Assembly (NCBI RefSeq): GCF_043290135.1
Contig: NC_134707.1
Span: forward strand, 82,664,987-82,728,986
Direction: 5' to 3'
Source: Rhipicephalus microplus
Taxonomy: Eukaryota > Arthropoda > Arachnida > Ixodida > Ixodidae
DNA length: 64,000 nucleotides
A program made the position numbers and the translations under genes. Under the pieces are notes generated by a model that saw only the letters and a program-made list of their open reading frames with translations, was not told where the DNA came from and did not search any database. Positions 11,359-23,479 of this stretch are shown here, in pieces (position 1 is the stretch's first letter; each line of letters begins with the position of its first letter).

Positions 11359-11815
11359 GCACACGTGCAAGTGTGTGCCAGCGCCATCTGGTGGTTTCCT
11401 CCCAAGGCGTTACGCGCTAGCCGGCGCATTCATCACACTTCCCTATTCTAGCCACTGTAAGGGTGCGAACAGATAATCCAGAAGGCGAAGCGGAAGTTGC
11501 CATTTTTGTGTTTTGGTGTTTGACGTCATCACAACCAGCCAGACTGCTGCATGAAGTCACTAGGATTAGTATTGGAGCCTGACATCAAGTTAGTGTCGAT
11601 GTCAGTAGATGCACCGCGTGAAAGTTGAATTTATCATAAAAAATACCTTATCAGCATTTGCTGAGCGTCACACTCGCTCAGAGCCGCCTCTATATACAGA
11701 AGATTTGTATGGCAGAGTAAACTCACCCCCGAAAAAGGTTGTCAGTGCCTCTTTAATAGCATGAAGAAATCGACGCCATCGCTATATATTTCAATTTCAC
11801 GCTTAAATCTCTGCG
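11359..11815. other. Unique 457-bp segment between the inverted repeat arms
   Basis: No gene motif. It contains a TGACGTCA-type palindrome near 11520 and otherwise ordinary sequence. Confidence 0.5.
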
Positions 11816-11873
11816 CAGGACGTCACATATTTCAAGATGTAGTTTTTAATTGATTGACAAGGGGGGTTTAACG
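11816..11873 (-). repeat. 58-bp perfect inverted repeat, right arm
   Basis: Partner of 11301-11358. Its outer end continues without a break into the full SINE at 11855-12091, so here the arm lies in its native context. Confidence 0.9.
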
Positions 11874-12091
11874 TCCCAAAACCACTATATGATTATAAGA
11901 GACGCCGTAGTGGAGGGCTGGGTTTGGAAATTTCGACCACCTAAGGTTCTTTACCGTGCACCGAAATCTGAGCACACGGGCCTACAACATTTCCGCCTCC
12001 ATCGGAAATGCAGCCGCCGCAGCTGGGATTCGAACCCGTGACCTACAGGTCAGCAGCCAAGTACCTTAGCCACTGGACCACCGTGGCGGGG
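11855..12091 (-). mobile_element. Ruka-like SINE, near full length, minus strand
   Basis: Read on the minus strand: a tRNA-like head (GCCCCGCCACGG, then GGTCCAGTGGCTAAGG, an anticodon-arm-like stretch and a GGTTCGAATCCC B box around 12030), the shared body, and a tail ending at 11855. The B box is perfect, so this copy keeps more of its polymerase III promoter than the others. Confidence 0.85.
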
Positions 12092-14332
12092 CAAAGTGTA
12101 TTTTTTTAAATATTTATGCAATCGGTTTGCTGATAGAAAACTTTCCGAAATTGATGTGTTAAATGTATGGCCCCCACTGCATACAACGTTCGCAATTTCA
12201 GCAATTAGAAACTTCGTGAGCCCTATTAGACATATTTAGGAGCTATGACGTCACGACCATTGGTACAGAAACTCAAAAGTGGCGGTGACTTCCAAATTTT
12301 CTCCTATGCGTCTTTTATTTTACCTAGTGCCTTAGCGTGGAAGCGTGCTGATTTTGGTATATATATAGTCATCGAAAAATTTACTAATAGGACACAAAGA
12401 GTTTTCTTCGTTGGCGTCCATTTGACGCTCCCGAGTCGTTGTAGGCACATGCCGCCTCTCATTATTTCTCTCCAGACCACCGCTCCGCTATCCAGGGGGC
12501 TGCTATAGGCCCACAGCAAGGCGCGTAAACTTTTCAACTTTGGGTGGCGCAACTGCCCCAGCTAATGATTGGGTCAGTAGGCCATCGTTGCGCACTAAAC
12601 AATGTGGCTGTCGTGGCTGAAGGCAGATATGGCATGGTGTGCCTTTCCCGCTTCCGCGTTTCTCGCAATGAGTGGTGGTACATCGACATGTGCCACCACC
12701 CAGTCCAGAGTAGCATGCCAGAGCAAACTGTAATTCAGGCTCTCCACCTTTCTATCAATATTTTTTCTCACTCTCTCAGGACACATGGACACAGCGGTGC
12801 TACGTGCTGAAGAATAGGTAGTCTTCACAAAAGAAATAGAAATACTGCGAGAATATATTTCTAGCTGGCTCACTCTAAACTAAAAGCGATTCATGTTTCG
12901 ATCATTACCCTGTGCAAGCGTTTCGTGTTCGCCGTACAGTTGTTTTAGTTGGACAGGTGTAAGCGGAAATCTCTTTGGTCAGCATTATAGATTGCCAGTC
13001 TGTGAATGCGATTAAACAGCGTCGTGACAGTACAGTTTTTTTTTTTGACGTCCGTGTCTTTCCCGTGAACGGAGAATGGCATTTCAGGAGGTAATAAATG
13101 TTGTTTGTCCAGCTCTTATAGGCAAACCTGCGCATCTTCATAGTTCTGGGAGGTGACACTGCTACTAGAGCTGGAAATCGCACAGCTGCTTTTAGGCAAG
13201 CAGCTGCGAATTTATGAGCAGTATAGCTTCCTTCTCGGATGATCTTCTTGCGAAAACACACACACACACACACACACACAAAGTGCGATAAAGTTTCTTA
13301 AAAAAGTATGTAATCACGCAATATCACGATAAAAGCGAAATTATAGAAGTGGTTCATCTTAATGAGATAAGTCGAATTTATTTGTTGTATTTATATGGAG
13401 AACATTGTATAAGAACGTATTGATAGAAACTTTGATATGGCATTATTTTTGGAGTGATAAGCATCAAGGAATTTTCTCTTCGTTTCCAAAAATTTTTCGG
13501 CGCAAATGAGTAGGATCCTCAGTCGAGGGCTCCACTGCCCTTTGCGGCTCGCAGGGCTTGGTCGAGCAAAGCCAGCTAGACTTCCCGATCCTTGTTAGCA
13601 ATCTAGGTCTCCCGCTGCCTCTGTCGAGATTTTGTCCCCGATAGACGAGAATTGAAAAATTTAGAGATACGATTTGCATCCCAACATATTATGGGCGAGA
13701 GTTGGCAGTTGGCCACACCATGCTCAACTCCATGCGTATGTGAAGGTTTGTCCGCTGTAGTGTGTACGAACAGTAGGCCATCGTTGCGAACTAATCAATC
13801 CCAAAATAAAAGCCATAAAATTTCTCGCGCTAAACTGGGCATACCATAGAAGTAATAAAATAATGACAGTGACGTGGAATGTATAGTAAGAATGGGTGGC
13901 GAAAGGTTCTCACAATAAAAGCATAGTGAAGATATTTGGCACTAGCACAAGTGCATCATCAGCGTCCTTGTGTCCAAAGGCCGCGAGGCAAGTGCTTTTC
14001 AGTGTAGCCATCACAGCAGCAACCTCTTTTGAGAAGTCGCGCTACGCAATGCCTGTGTATATTACATGATAGAAGTGGACATCTCTTAAAAAAAGCTAGC
14101 ACAGATTTATGAGTGAAAATTGGTTTCCTGCCGACGGACATTGCAGGGTGTATTGGTATCTGTGGTCGCAATGGTAATGAAAAGTGTTGTCTTCTTAGAG
14201 TGTCTTATTGTTGACACTGGATTGAAATGCGAACAACTGTTAGTGCTCACTGCATCTTTTACACAATAGTGGATCGCCACCACACAAAAGATATGAGTGT
14301 GTCGTGTGTGTGTGCCCTATTCTGAGCCTTGT
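12092..14332. other. Unassigned region with small direct repeats
   Basis: No gene recognised. A CAGTAGGCCATCGTTGCG segment occurs twice in direct orientation (about 12571 and 13771), suggesting pieces of one dispersed repeat. A (CA)n tract is at 13256-13281. The open frames here (60-124 codons) lack motifs and overlap one another. Confidence 0.4.
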
Positions 14333-17300
14333 TTACGTTACCTCTGTACGACGCGATTTCGATACTGGCGGCCAATGACCAAGGGGTGGCTTAACAACAT
14401 GTAGTTTTGTGTGTTTGTCTATCCCACTTACTCTGCCAGCAATCCCTGAGATTTCGTTTGAGAGATGGTTCAAGGTGAAGGGCCGGGATAGATATGGGTG
14501 GGTGTGGCGGCCGCTGCTTTCGTGGACGGCTGCAGCGAGCTGGTCCGCCATCACATTGCCTTGGATCTCACGGTGCGCTGGCACCCAGCACACTACAACA
14601 TGGTGTTTGAGTGTGTAGAGTGTGCATAAAGTGCAGTAAAGTGAGACGAGGGTGGTTTTTGTTTTTAAGGGTTTGCAGAGCATTTGCCACACAAATGGAG
14701 TTCATGTAAAGTACTGCTTTTTGTAGTTGTAATTGTTTGATGTGTTTAGCGGCCACAAGTATCGCGTAAGCTTCCATGTGACGATGCTTGTATCTGTATG
14801 CAAAAGGGCAGCCTCCGAAAAGGATGGGACGAAAGCAGCGTAGGACACAGAAGAGTTAGATCTAGACGCATTTCTAAAGAACTCAGGACGTGTGTATTAG
14901 TGTTGAAGTTCCAGGAAGTGTGATCGGATATGGGCAATTGGCGCGTGTTTGTAACTCCTAGGAAAGACAGATCGCTATCTATAGTCTGCAACTGCTATGG
15001 TGGAGGGTATACTTCAAGAGCGATTAATCTGTGTTCCAGTGACACACCAGTTTTCTCAGCTAGACCCTTCAGGCAAACTAAGTAGGGCTGCCTCATTGAA
15101 GGCCTGTTTTGAAATAGAGTGGAACTCGACAAATCCTTAAAAGTGGAGTATTAGGGGTGCTTCTTGTCAGCGTTAACCTTAAGAAAATACACAAAAGACT
15201 TTGCACATGAAGCGACCACTCATTAGACTCAATATAGAAGCTTTCTACGGGGCTGGTGCGAAAAGCACCCGTAGAAACGCGGATGCCCAAATGGTGGACA
15301 GGGTAAAGCCATTACAGGGCACTTGGTGCTGCAGACTGATAAATTATCGCCCTGTGATCAAGGCGTGTGAATATGACGATTTCATGAAGGTTCATCAGGC
15401 ATTTTTCATCCCTGCATGCCCCATGACGTTCTCGATGAAACTTTGAGTACATTAATTGCTTACAGAAACTTTTTTTGAAATGTTTAATGTGAGGAATGAA
15501 TGTTAGCTTCTTGTCTAATACGATGCCTAAAATGTTTGCTCGGATTTCACTGGTAGGCTCTGACTATGCAAGTCGATGTCCGGATCTGGATGCAGACCTC
15601 TATTTTTTGAAAATAAAACACAGGTGCTCTTTTGTGGGTTAATAATGAATCCATTCTCATCTGTCCACTTGGTTACCTTATTCGAGCCAAGCTGAATCTG
15701 CTGCTCGCACATTGCGAAGTTGCATGATTTGTAACCTATCTGCACGTCGTCAACGTATGTGCAGTATAACAAGTTTCGCGGAGTACAGGTAGTATGCAAG
15801 GTATTCATTTTTATAATGACAAAGTGTGCTGCTCAGGACATTGCCTTGGGGCACTCCTGTTTTCTGCACGAAAGTTTAAGACAAGACGTTTCCCACTCGG
15901 ACACGGAAAGTGCGATTGGACAGATAACTTTGAATTATGTTGAGCATAGCATATTACCTCGGGCACCTAAGCGTGAGAGGTCTCGCAAAATCCCAAAGCG
16001 CCGTGTGGTGTCGTAGGCTTTTTCCATATCGAAAAAGACAGATAGGAAAAATCGTTTGTGGACGAAAGCATCTCGGATCTTTGCCTCGATGCGTGCCAGG
16101 TGGCCAATGGTGGATCTGTCTTCGCGGAACCCACACTGGTACAAATCAAGTAGGCTGTTAGTTTCAACGAAGCTTACGAGTTAGGGATTTATCAATTTTT
16201 CAAAAAGTTTGCATAGGCAGCTTCTCAGTGCGATGGACCTGTAACTCGTAACGGAAGATGGATCCTTGCCTTCTTTGAAAATTGGAATAGTAATGGCCTC
16301 TTTCGAGCTAGAAGGGATGTCGCCGGCAACCCAGATAGCAGTGTAGAGGTAAAGTCAGGTTTTTTGCGTTTCAAAAGCTAGGTTCTTCAACATTTCATAG
16401 ACCACACGGTCAGATCTCGGAGTGGAAGTGCTGCAGCAGTTTAGAGATGCCTGTAGTTGAGCTACGGAGAAATGTTTGTTGTATGCCTCTTATTTTGTAC
16501 ATTTGGTATCTAGTTTCTGCTTTACACTCTAGTCCTATACCATTGAAACTCTTGAGAGTAGTGTGACGAGCTGGAAACTTGCTCGAAGTATGCTCCAAGG
16601 TGATTAGCCTGGCCTTCCAAGCTTTCGCCTTGTGCGCCCACCAGAGGGAGCGCATATGCTTGTTTTTCTTCCACCCTTCTCACCCTGTTCCAGACCTTAC
16701 CATCTTGTGTATATGATGTTACACCAGATAAAAAATTTTGCCAAATTTTTCTTTTTTTCTGTGTGCGCGTCCTCCTGACCTGGGATTTCATGTTCCTAAA
16801 ATTTGTGACATTCTCGGCCATCGGTGATTCTCGGAGTAATCTCCACGCTTTGTTTTGTTTTTTACGCGCTTTGCGACACTCGTTCTTCCACCAAGTGACA
16901 AGTCGTTTGCCGTATAGTTTACTTGTTTGAGGAATACATTTGGTGGCAATGTCAATTAAAAAAAAAACTGTGAAGTAGTCATCAGAGCCTCTAGGCTTAA
17001 CGCTCACAAGTCAGTCCAGTTTAAGAGGGTATCTTCTCGAAACTGTTCCCAATCGGCTTTTCCGGTGAGCCATTTGGGAACCTGTGAAGTACATTCATAT
17101 GATAGTGGTGTACTGAGAACTACCGAGAAATGGTCACTTCTTTAAGGCTCTTTTATGGTTTTTCATTGAAGTAAAGGCAGAAGCGATGTTGATGCGATGC
17201 TTATATCTACTGAGGAGTAGGTTTTGTTGACGAGGTTGTGATATGTGGGCTCTTTGCGATTCAGGATACAGGTGCCGGAATAGAAAAGGAACTGTTCAAT

Positions 17301-17760
17301 TAGGCGACCTCGCACGTTGCATTGAGAATCACCACATAGGCTACTATGTGCATTGAGGTCCCCTAGGACAAGATGGGGTTCGGGAAGTTCATCTATCAAT
17401 GACTAGAATTGTTTGTGCAGTTGGAAATGTTGAGGTATTTATACAGAGCAAATGGTAACGAGTTTATTTAGAAGCACCACTCGAACAGCCACTGCTTCAA
17501 GAGACGTTTGGAGTTTTAGGAGTTTACATGCTATTCATTGCTTAATTATAACAGCTACACCTCCGGATGATGCCAAGGCGTTATCGTGATCCTTTCGGAA
17601 AATGATGCAACTACGTAGAAAGTTGGTGTGTTTAGATTTTAGGTTGTTTACTGTACACCCAGCACTTTTTGTGAGAGAGTGTGTAGAAGTTCTTGGACGT
17701 CGTCGAAGTTTGTAAGAAGCCCTCTGACGTTCCATTGTACAATCTGTGTTTCCATATTGG
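14333..17760 (-). pseudogene. LINE ORF2 (endonuclease, RT, RNase H), dead copy
   Basis: Minus-strand blocks occur in element order. An endonuclease start with SGGVAVIIKQ is near 17540; endonuclease GDLNAHSSLCG is near 17350 with its catalytic Asp and Asn retained. A basic linker lies at 16520-17007. RT blocks are CGFREDRSTIGHL and FDMEKAYDTT (16140-16010) and TYVDDVQIG (about 15765-15740), with both catalytic aspartates. RNase H ends with WVPAHREIQGNVMADQLA (about 14590-14540). Stops and frame changes occur throughout. Endonuclease plus a C-terminal RNase H suggests the I/R1/LOA part of the LINE tree. With the ORF1 above it forms a nearly full-length 4.7 kb element. Confidence 0.8.
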
Positions 17761-17809
17761 GTGGAAAGTAGTACTGTGTTTACGAAAATGAAGTGGCTGT
17801 TTAAGTGGT

Positions 17810-19084
17810 AAGTTGTCGCTTAAGTAGCAGGGCCGTCATCAGGCCCTGTTATTGGGTTTTTGGTTTTCTTAGTGTGCTTCAGGGAGCCATGCTACACTTC
17901 CGGCACCTGAGGTACCGTGTTTGCGTCCATTACCTCATGTGGGGCACTAGACACCCGCATACGCGAGCTGCTGTTACGTATTTGCGACCTCGCCTAGCGA
18001 GACGTGGTCGATAAATCCGACGACCCCGAAATCGCCTGAGTCTGTGGCTTCGCAGGAGGAGCAGACTTGGCTGCTTCCACCACGAGGGCGGCTGCCACAC
18101 CTGGTGGATCACTTTGTGTTGGCCTGGGTAGTGGCAGAGGGTGATGCGATGCTGCTCCCTGACGCGCCACATCAGCATAGGTAGTGCCGTAATAGGCTTA
18201 ACACCTTCGGAGTGCTTTTGTGAAAGAGATATTTTTCGTGGATCTTCAGTGTAATATTTTTTTCTTTTATCCACTGTGTACAAGAACGCGAATATACCAC
18301 GTGGTCTCTGTCACAGTTTACACAGTGTGGAGTTTCATTACATTTGTCCGAGGCATGGCCTTGGGCACCACATTTTGCGCAAGTATACAGGTCGACCACG
18401 ACAGCTCTGAGAACCATGGCTGAACCTTTCACACTGGTAACATCGGCGAGGGTTTGGTATATACGATATGATCGGTGTCTTAGTGTAGCCAGTGTGTATT
18501 ATATGCAGTAGTTCACTGGTGGCAAAGGTCAGTACCAAGTGTTTCGTGGGAATCTCCTTATTGTTTCTTCGAATGATGATTCGTTTCACACTATTCACAT
18601 TCCATTATTTGCAGCCTTCAAGGAGTTCAGCCTCTGTTATACAGAGGAGGTCTGTGTGGGAAACAACTCAACGTGCGGAGTTTATAGATAAATGGGGTGT
18701 TACACGAAAAGAAATGTCACAGAATGTTGCAAATTTGCTAAGTTTGTAAAATCTAGTTTTATCACGGACTTCTAAAAAAAAGGTCTGTGCTAGCCATTTT
18801 CTTAACTTTATAGCCATCACCTAACGTGCGGTCAGTGATCGCGATACAATAAGAGGAGACACTGTTCTGGCTGTCTTGTCGGGCTTCTCACTATGTACAA
18901 CATGATAATGAAGAAATACTGCTTTCGATTGGCTGAAAAAAGTCAGTTCATCGGTGCGTACGCGCTTTGAAGCGGCGCGATCAGTCAGGAGGGGAAACGC
19001 TCCATGCATGATAACAAAATATGATTCGGTAACGAGGGCGACCACCCTCCGCGGAGTCCAACGAGGGGTGGCCGCCATCGTCAA
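17810..19084 (-). pseudogene. LINE ORF1, gag-like with zinc knuckles, dead copy
   Basis: Starts at a minus-strand ATG at 19084. The first 87 codons are open, then a stop. Further on, in element order, come a KRIIIRRNNKEIPTKHLVL block and IPNPRRCYQC (around 18450), which opens zinc knuckles CYQC..H....C and CAKCGAQGHASDKC (18385-18340), then a third CVNC block. Such CCHC arrays bind the element RNA in LINE ORF1 proteins. Stops and frame changes break the frame at least three times. It lies immediately upstream of ORF2 in the same orientation. Confidence 0.75.
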
Positions 19085-19378
19085 AAATTATTCTCTCGAA
19101 TAACCTTACTTGTGATCGTTTACCTGTTTGACTCGTTTGTTCTTCGTTTTTTTATACCATGTTGCGTATTTTGGCTTGATTTGTGATATAAAAGTGCATT
19201 TTGATATCTGTATATTGTAAGAATTTTCTGTTGCTCTGTATAAATTTTACCGTCGATTTGTATGGACAAACCGAGGGTCTCACTAAAGTCTCTGGCTCTG
19301 GGACCCTCGTCTGTATATCTTAGATTTTGTACCTTGTTTTTGGAAATAATAAAACTTGAAACTTGAAACTTGAGAAGA
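19085..19378 (+). mobile_element. LINE 3' end with TTGAAAC tail
   Basis: A plus-strand 3' UTR-like stretch with an AATAAA-type signal near 19347, ending in three tandem CTTGAAA-type units, as in LINEs that finish in short tandem repeats. It abuts the 5' end of the opposite-strand LINE at 19084, so it is probably a separate 5'-truncated insertion. Confidence 0.55.
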
Positions 19379-19794
19379 CGCCGCGAAATTCGCGATATGA
19401 GAATCATGCAGATGCCAGCCATACACAGCTATCATAACCCAATGCGCGTAGGCCAAGGTTGGATAGGTGCACAAGGTTAACCCAAGCCACTTATCAAAAT
19501 GGGGAAGTAACAGAAGAGATCAGGAGTCAGGACAGATGGGAAAGAGGACAGGAAAGAAAAAGATCAGACAGGGGGATAGGAAATGTGACTGCCGGTTTTC
19601 CCTGGGTGCGTCCTCCCAGGAGTGCTGCCTACATGAAGCCGGGGCCAAAGGGGCGTATTTCTTCTGCCGGGGGGCCAATCGCCCGGCGACAGCTCAATCC
19701 TCAGGATCCCTTTTTCCCGGACAAGGCTCTGCCACGCACGGTTAGGTGTGGCAGGTAGTCGACCCCCCCCCCCCCCCCGTTGGCTCGGGTCTTT
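19379..19794. other. Repeat-like spacer ending in a C run
   Basis: No domain in the two overlapping plus-strand frames of about 95 codons. Purine-rich 19500-19590, then GC-rich, with a C14-type run near 19765-19778 just before the tetranucleotide tract. Confidence 0.35.
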
Positions 19795-20155
<361 letters not shown>

Positions 20156-20279
20156 CTCGTGATCACACCCTGAACTTGGGGTTGACCAAAATTAAAACCG
20201 GAGGTTAAAAACGGTTGACAAGCACAGCTAATTGGTCACGGCGTGAATAATGTCAAAATAGCGTCGCGTACATCGCCAA

Positions 20280-20672
20280 ACACTTACCACTAGACAGTGC
20301 CACATATCCGCACGCGGGTATATAGCACACGTATGCGGGTGTGTGCCACAGGTAAAATACATTTTACCCAGGAAAGGTGGGAAGACACATGAGCAATTTC
20401 AATGCGTGAGCGTTAACGAAAAGCTGACATCGGCAGCGTTCATTTCATCAATGCAAAAAATAAATGTAAAGGTCTCAACAAAAACAAAACCCCAGCGTGG
20501 AAACCAAGTACAGTACCAGAGAGCCATGCCTGGTCTCGGAACCACTTTTCAAATAGACCCTTATGTTCCTGAAGCGTCAATTCGACTTGCAGTGCTCGCT
20601 ATTCAATTGATACACATTTCATATGTACTCCTCTAATAAAGCCGTCATGTCGGGCTAACGTACATTTTAGTT
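20280..20672 (-). mobile_element. tRNA-derived SINE, family B, copy 2
   Basis: The reverse complement of this stretch aligns by eye with 5800-6185, including GTGCCACAGGT, the AATGCAAA.AATAAATGT block and an ACTTTTCAAATAGAC block. The B box is more decayed than in copy 1. The plus-strand open frame across it arises from the SINE and is not a gene. Confidence 0.7.
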
Positions 20673-20742
20673 CACGTTTAATCCGCATGCTTTGCAAAAC
20701 ATCGATTTTCTGGGTACCATAGAATCTGCTGAATATTTTTTA

Positions 20743-21182
20743 TTTAGGTCCATCCGAGTGGCATACCTGCTCAAATCTTGCTTAGTAAAGTACCCATTCA
20801 CATATACATGAAATGCGTTGATGTCCTCGTTTATAATTAGGGCCACCTGAAAGACATAACTCTGCTAATTCTGACTAGTCTAGTCTAGTATACATCCCCA
20901 TTTACATGAAATGCTTTCATGTGGTTATTTTTGTTTAGGCCCATGCCCCGCTGTGGTGGTCTAGTGGCTAAGGTACTCGGCTGCTGACCCGCAGGTCATG
21001 GGATCAAATCATGACTGCGGCGGCTGCATTTCCGATGGAGGCGGAAATGTTGTAGGCCCGTGTGCTCAGATTTGGGTGCACGTTAAAGAACCCCAGGTGG
21101 TCGAAATTTCCGGAGCCCTCCACCACGGCGTCTCTCATAATAATATGGTGGTTTTGGGACGTTCAACCCCACACATCATCAC

Positions 21183-21233
<51 letters not shown>

Positions 21234-21533
21234 TGTTTAGGCTCATTTGAACGGCATAAGGGCGCGAATCGTGCTTAGTCTAACCCGCATACAGATATAA
21301 ATAAAATACGGTCATGTCCTTGTTTTTATATGTTCTATTCGACTGGCATATGTGCTCTATTCTCGCTTAGTCATGCGCTCATCCACATATAGAGGATATG
21401 CTTCCGTGTCCTTCTTTTTACTCAGGTTCATCAATTGACATAACTTCCAAAATATTGCTTAGTCAGTTGCGCGTCCACTTATACATCAAATGAGTTCACG
21501 TCCTCATTAATACATAGGTCCACCCAAACGTCA
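20743..21533 (+). repeat. Tandem array of about 93-bp units, split by a SINE
   Basis: Diverged units begin at about 20743, 20837, 20934 (continuing from 21236 after the SINE), 21333, 21421 and 21513 (partial). Each carries a TTTAGGTCCA-like start, a CTTAGT middle, a CACATATACATGAAATG-like block and GTCCTCGTT near the end. Unit lengths are 88-97 bases. Identity between units is moderate, so the array is old. Confidence 0.75.
20945..21233 (+). mobile_element. Ruka-like SINE, full length, with target duplication
   Basis: The complete order is present: tRNA-like head with GGTGGTCTAGTGGCTAAGG, a decayed B box near 21000, the shared body, and a (ATC)n tail of about 17 units (21175-21233). A 13-base target duplication flanks it (20932-20944 and 21234-21246, one mismatch, TGTTTAGGC core). 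It inserted into unit 3 of the tandem array. Confidence 0.9.
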
Positions 21534-22486
21534 TTATTGTTAGCATTCGAAACGTCATCGCATCAACCAGAGCCTGAAGTTCGTAAGTCAACTCGGATGC
21601 CAGTTCAACGAGACGTTCCTGAAAAGAGAAAATGTGCATAAGTACCTGATGGTGTAAATAGGCGACCACTGTGAAAAGAAATCCCGGGAAGCTTGACATG
21701 GAAGATGCAACTTTCGGAACTAATGCTCAAACAAGCGTTCTAGCGAGAATATGAAAAGCAAGGTAGTATATTAGTAATTGTTCTGAACTGCCGTTGTAGC
21801 CAGAGGCATAATCAACATTGCACTAGTAATGAAGAAAAACTAAATGATGGCAGCAGTGAAATATCAACTGCATGCTGATAAAAGACACTGCGAAAATTTC
21901 TTTGTGTAGAGTACACCTGTGAGTATTTTGTGACTGTAGCCTATTATTATATGCATTCTGTTTATAAGCACTCCAGAATACATTCCTATTGAACATTGAG
22001 GTACATTTAAAAAAAAGAACTGCAAGATGCGGTCTGTAAATGCTTAAAGTTTCTTCTGTTTCATGCGCGTGAACATTGTCCTGTGCAAAGCAGTGAAATT
22101 TGGACGAGTTGGTGCCAGAACAGCTTCAAAAAAAAACAAAAAAACTGCGCAGCAGTGCGAGACGCAAACAAAGAAATGACGAGAACATTCGCTCCTTTTC
22201 GTGATTTTTTCCATTGTGTCTCGTCCAACTTCTCAGTTTTTCTGACGGTGAACATACTTGTTGGCACGCAGACATTTCAGTGAAGTGTCAATATTGCTTT
22301 TGTGAATGGAGACCTTCCGTGCGCGAGTTTTGCATTAATTAACTGTTTGTTTTTAATAAAGTCAAGATAAAAATTACTGAGTAAGAAAAGCAGAGTAGCC
22401 AGATCCATAGAGTTTTCTGCATAACACTAGAGAGAACTCTGGCGCTGACGTTTAAGGAAGCTGGAACCCATGATGCTTCAGCCAGC
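21534..22486. other. Unassigned spacer upstream of the secreted-peptide candidate
   Basis: No gene motif. The last 100 bases carry an AGAGTT...AACTCT pairing at about 22409-22440, which may be part of a dispersed repeat or of the candidate gene's 5' region. Confidence 0.35.
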
Positions 22487-22717
22487 ATGAAAATTTCGGG
22501 TAGCACATGGGTTTATCTAATCTTCGTTTTTTCAGCTATGTTTGTCTTCGTGTGGCCAGAATCCGAAGCTTTGCCCCAAAACAATGTTCAGCGAAGGTTC
22601 AGCAGGTACGCCTCAGCACCTGGACCTCTTGAGGCTTCATCCTTTTTATCAGACGACGACGATGAAGGGTTTGGGTATCCAAACGCTCTTATCTATGCTC
22701 TCTTAATGTTTTGGTGA
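22487..22717 (+). CDS. Candidate secreted peptide precursor (unrecognised)
   Basis: A 76-codon frame from a true ATG with adenine at -3. Residues 1-28 look like a signal peptide: Lys2, a hydrophobic core VYLIFVFSAMFVFVW, then a small-residue cleavage region ending ESEA. The mature part has a dibasic site (QRRFSR), a proline/alanine/glycine stretch, an acidic run of four Asp with Glu, and a hydrophobic end. This layout fits a small secreted or neuropeptide precursor, but no family was recognised. The frame ends at the boundary of a LINE 5' fragment, so the true 3' end or a splice donor may have been displaced. It is the best host-gene candidate here, though chance cannot be excluded. Confidence 0.35.
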   Translation: MKISGSTWVYLIFVFSAMFVFVWPESEALPQNNVQRRFSRYASAPGPLEASSFLSDDDDEGFGYPNALIYALLMFW

Positions 22718-23136
22718 AACCTTCAGATTTTCCTGGAGCCTCACTTCTACGTCTTGCAACCATGGACGCGGGGCATTTCAGAGGACCACCTGACCAGCAG
22801 TCATCTCGGCCGACCACTGCGAGGATGAGAGGAAACTTGCCCTGTGACACTAAGGACACAGAGCTGTACTCAGCCGTTTCGGAAGACAACTAATCCGACG
22901 ATGATTTCATTCCCATCTGGATTGAGAGGGTGAAGAGGAAGATTGTCAACACAACCTCCTCCACTTCTGTGAGTACAGCGACTATGAGATAAAGGCATGA
23001 GTGCTCTCTGCACGTCATCATCTTTTTGCCAAAAAAGTCCTGGGGAAACCAGCGACTGCTCAACCGGCAAGCACTCTCCGCTTTTTTGGAACGTTAGGTG
23101 TCAAATCTAATGACGGACATCAGAGTGAGTACGCGA
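22718..23136 (+). pseudogene. LINE ORF1 amino-terminal fragment
   Basis: An ATG at 22762 opens MDAGHFRGPP, then RMRGNLPCDTKDTELYSAVS with a stop after SEDN. The frame continues with SDDDF, then RVKRKI and, after more damage, LLNRQALSAFLE near 23060. This is the amino-terminal layout of the gag-like ORF1 class seen at 47262-48187, whose amino end is missing there, so the two complement each other. The 5' UTR appears to start close to 22718. Similarity stops at 23136, where another repeat begins. Confidence 0.55.
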
Positions 23137-23478
23137 AAAAAAAAGTGACAGCTTTGCCACAAAGGCGAAGCAATGAACACGATAGCAACAAATTGGAAGG
23201 TGACGCGCAGAATGGCAAGCAGATTGAAACGTGCCCCGCGTTTTCGACGCAGAAATGACGCACGAAATGTACTCACAGGTACAGATGAACACGAATAAGC
23301 GTCTGAGTTGTTACTTCGGTATGTCTGGAAAGTGTGCCCTTTTAGCAAACACAGGCAGTACAACAATTGCAGTGACCTTTGTGCATGCCGTAACTACAAC
23401 AGAATCGTTCCAGTGCAAGCCCAACGCCAGCCAAGATGTATGATCCTTCCCACCGGGAGATAAGGGCGCGCGAGAAAT
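23137..23478 (+). repeat. Dispersed repeat R3, copy 1
   Basis: Matches the reverse complement of 36010-36370 by eye across its length (for example GCGAAGCAATGAA, GCGCAGAATGGCAAGCAG, AACTACAACAGAAT). No coding role. The class is unknown; no terminal repeats or polymerase III boxes were found. Confidence 0.7.
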
Positions 23479-23479
23479 A

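Noticed and set aside
20343..20636. 97-codon plus-strand frame
   Set aside because: Lies entirely within SINE family B copy 2; the similar frame at 5779-5994 is the same SINE in copy 1.
21181..21235. Regular short repeats resembling an array
   Set aside because: A simple (ATC)n SINE tail. No unique spacers, so not CRISPR; the window is eukaryotic.
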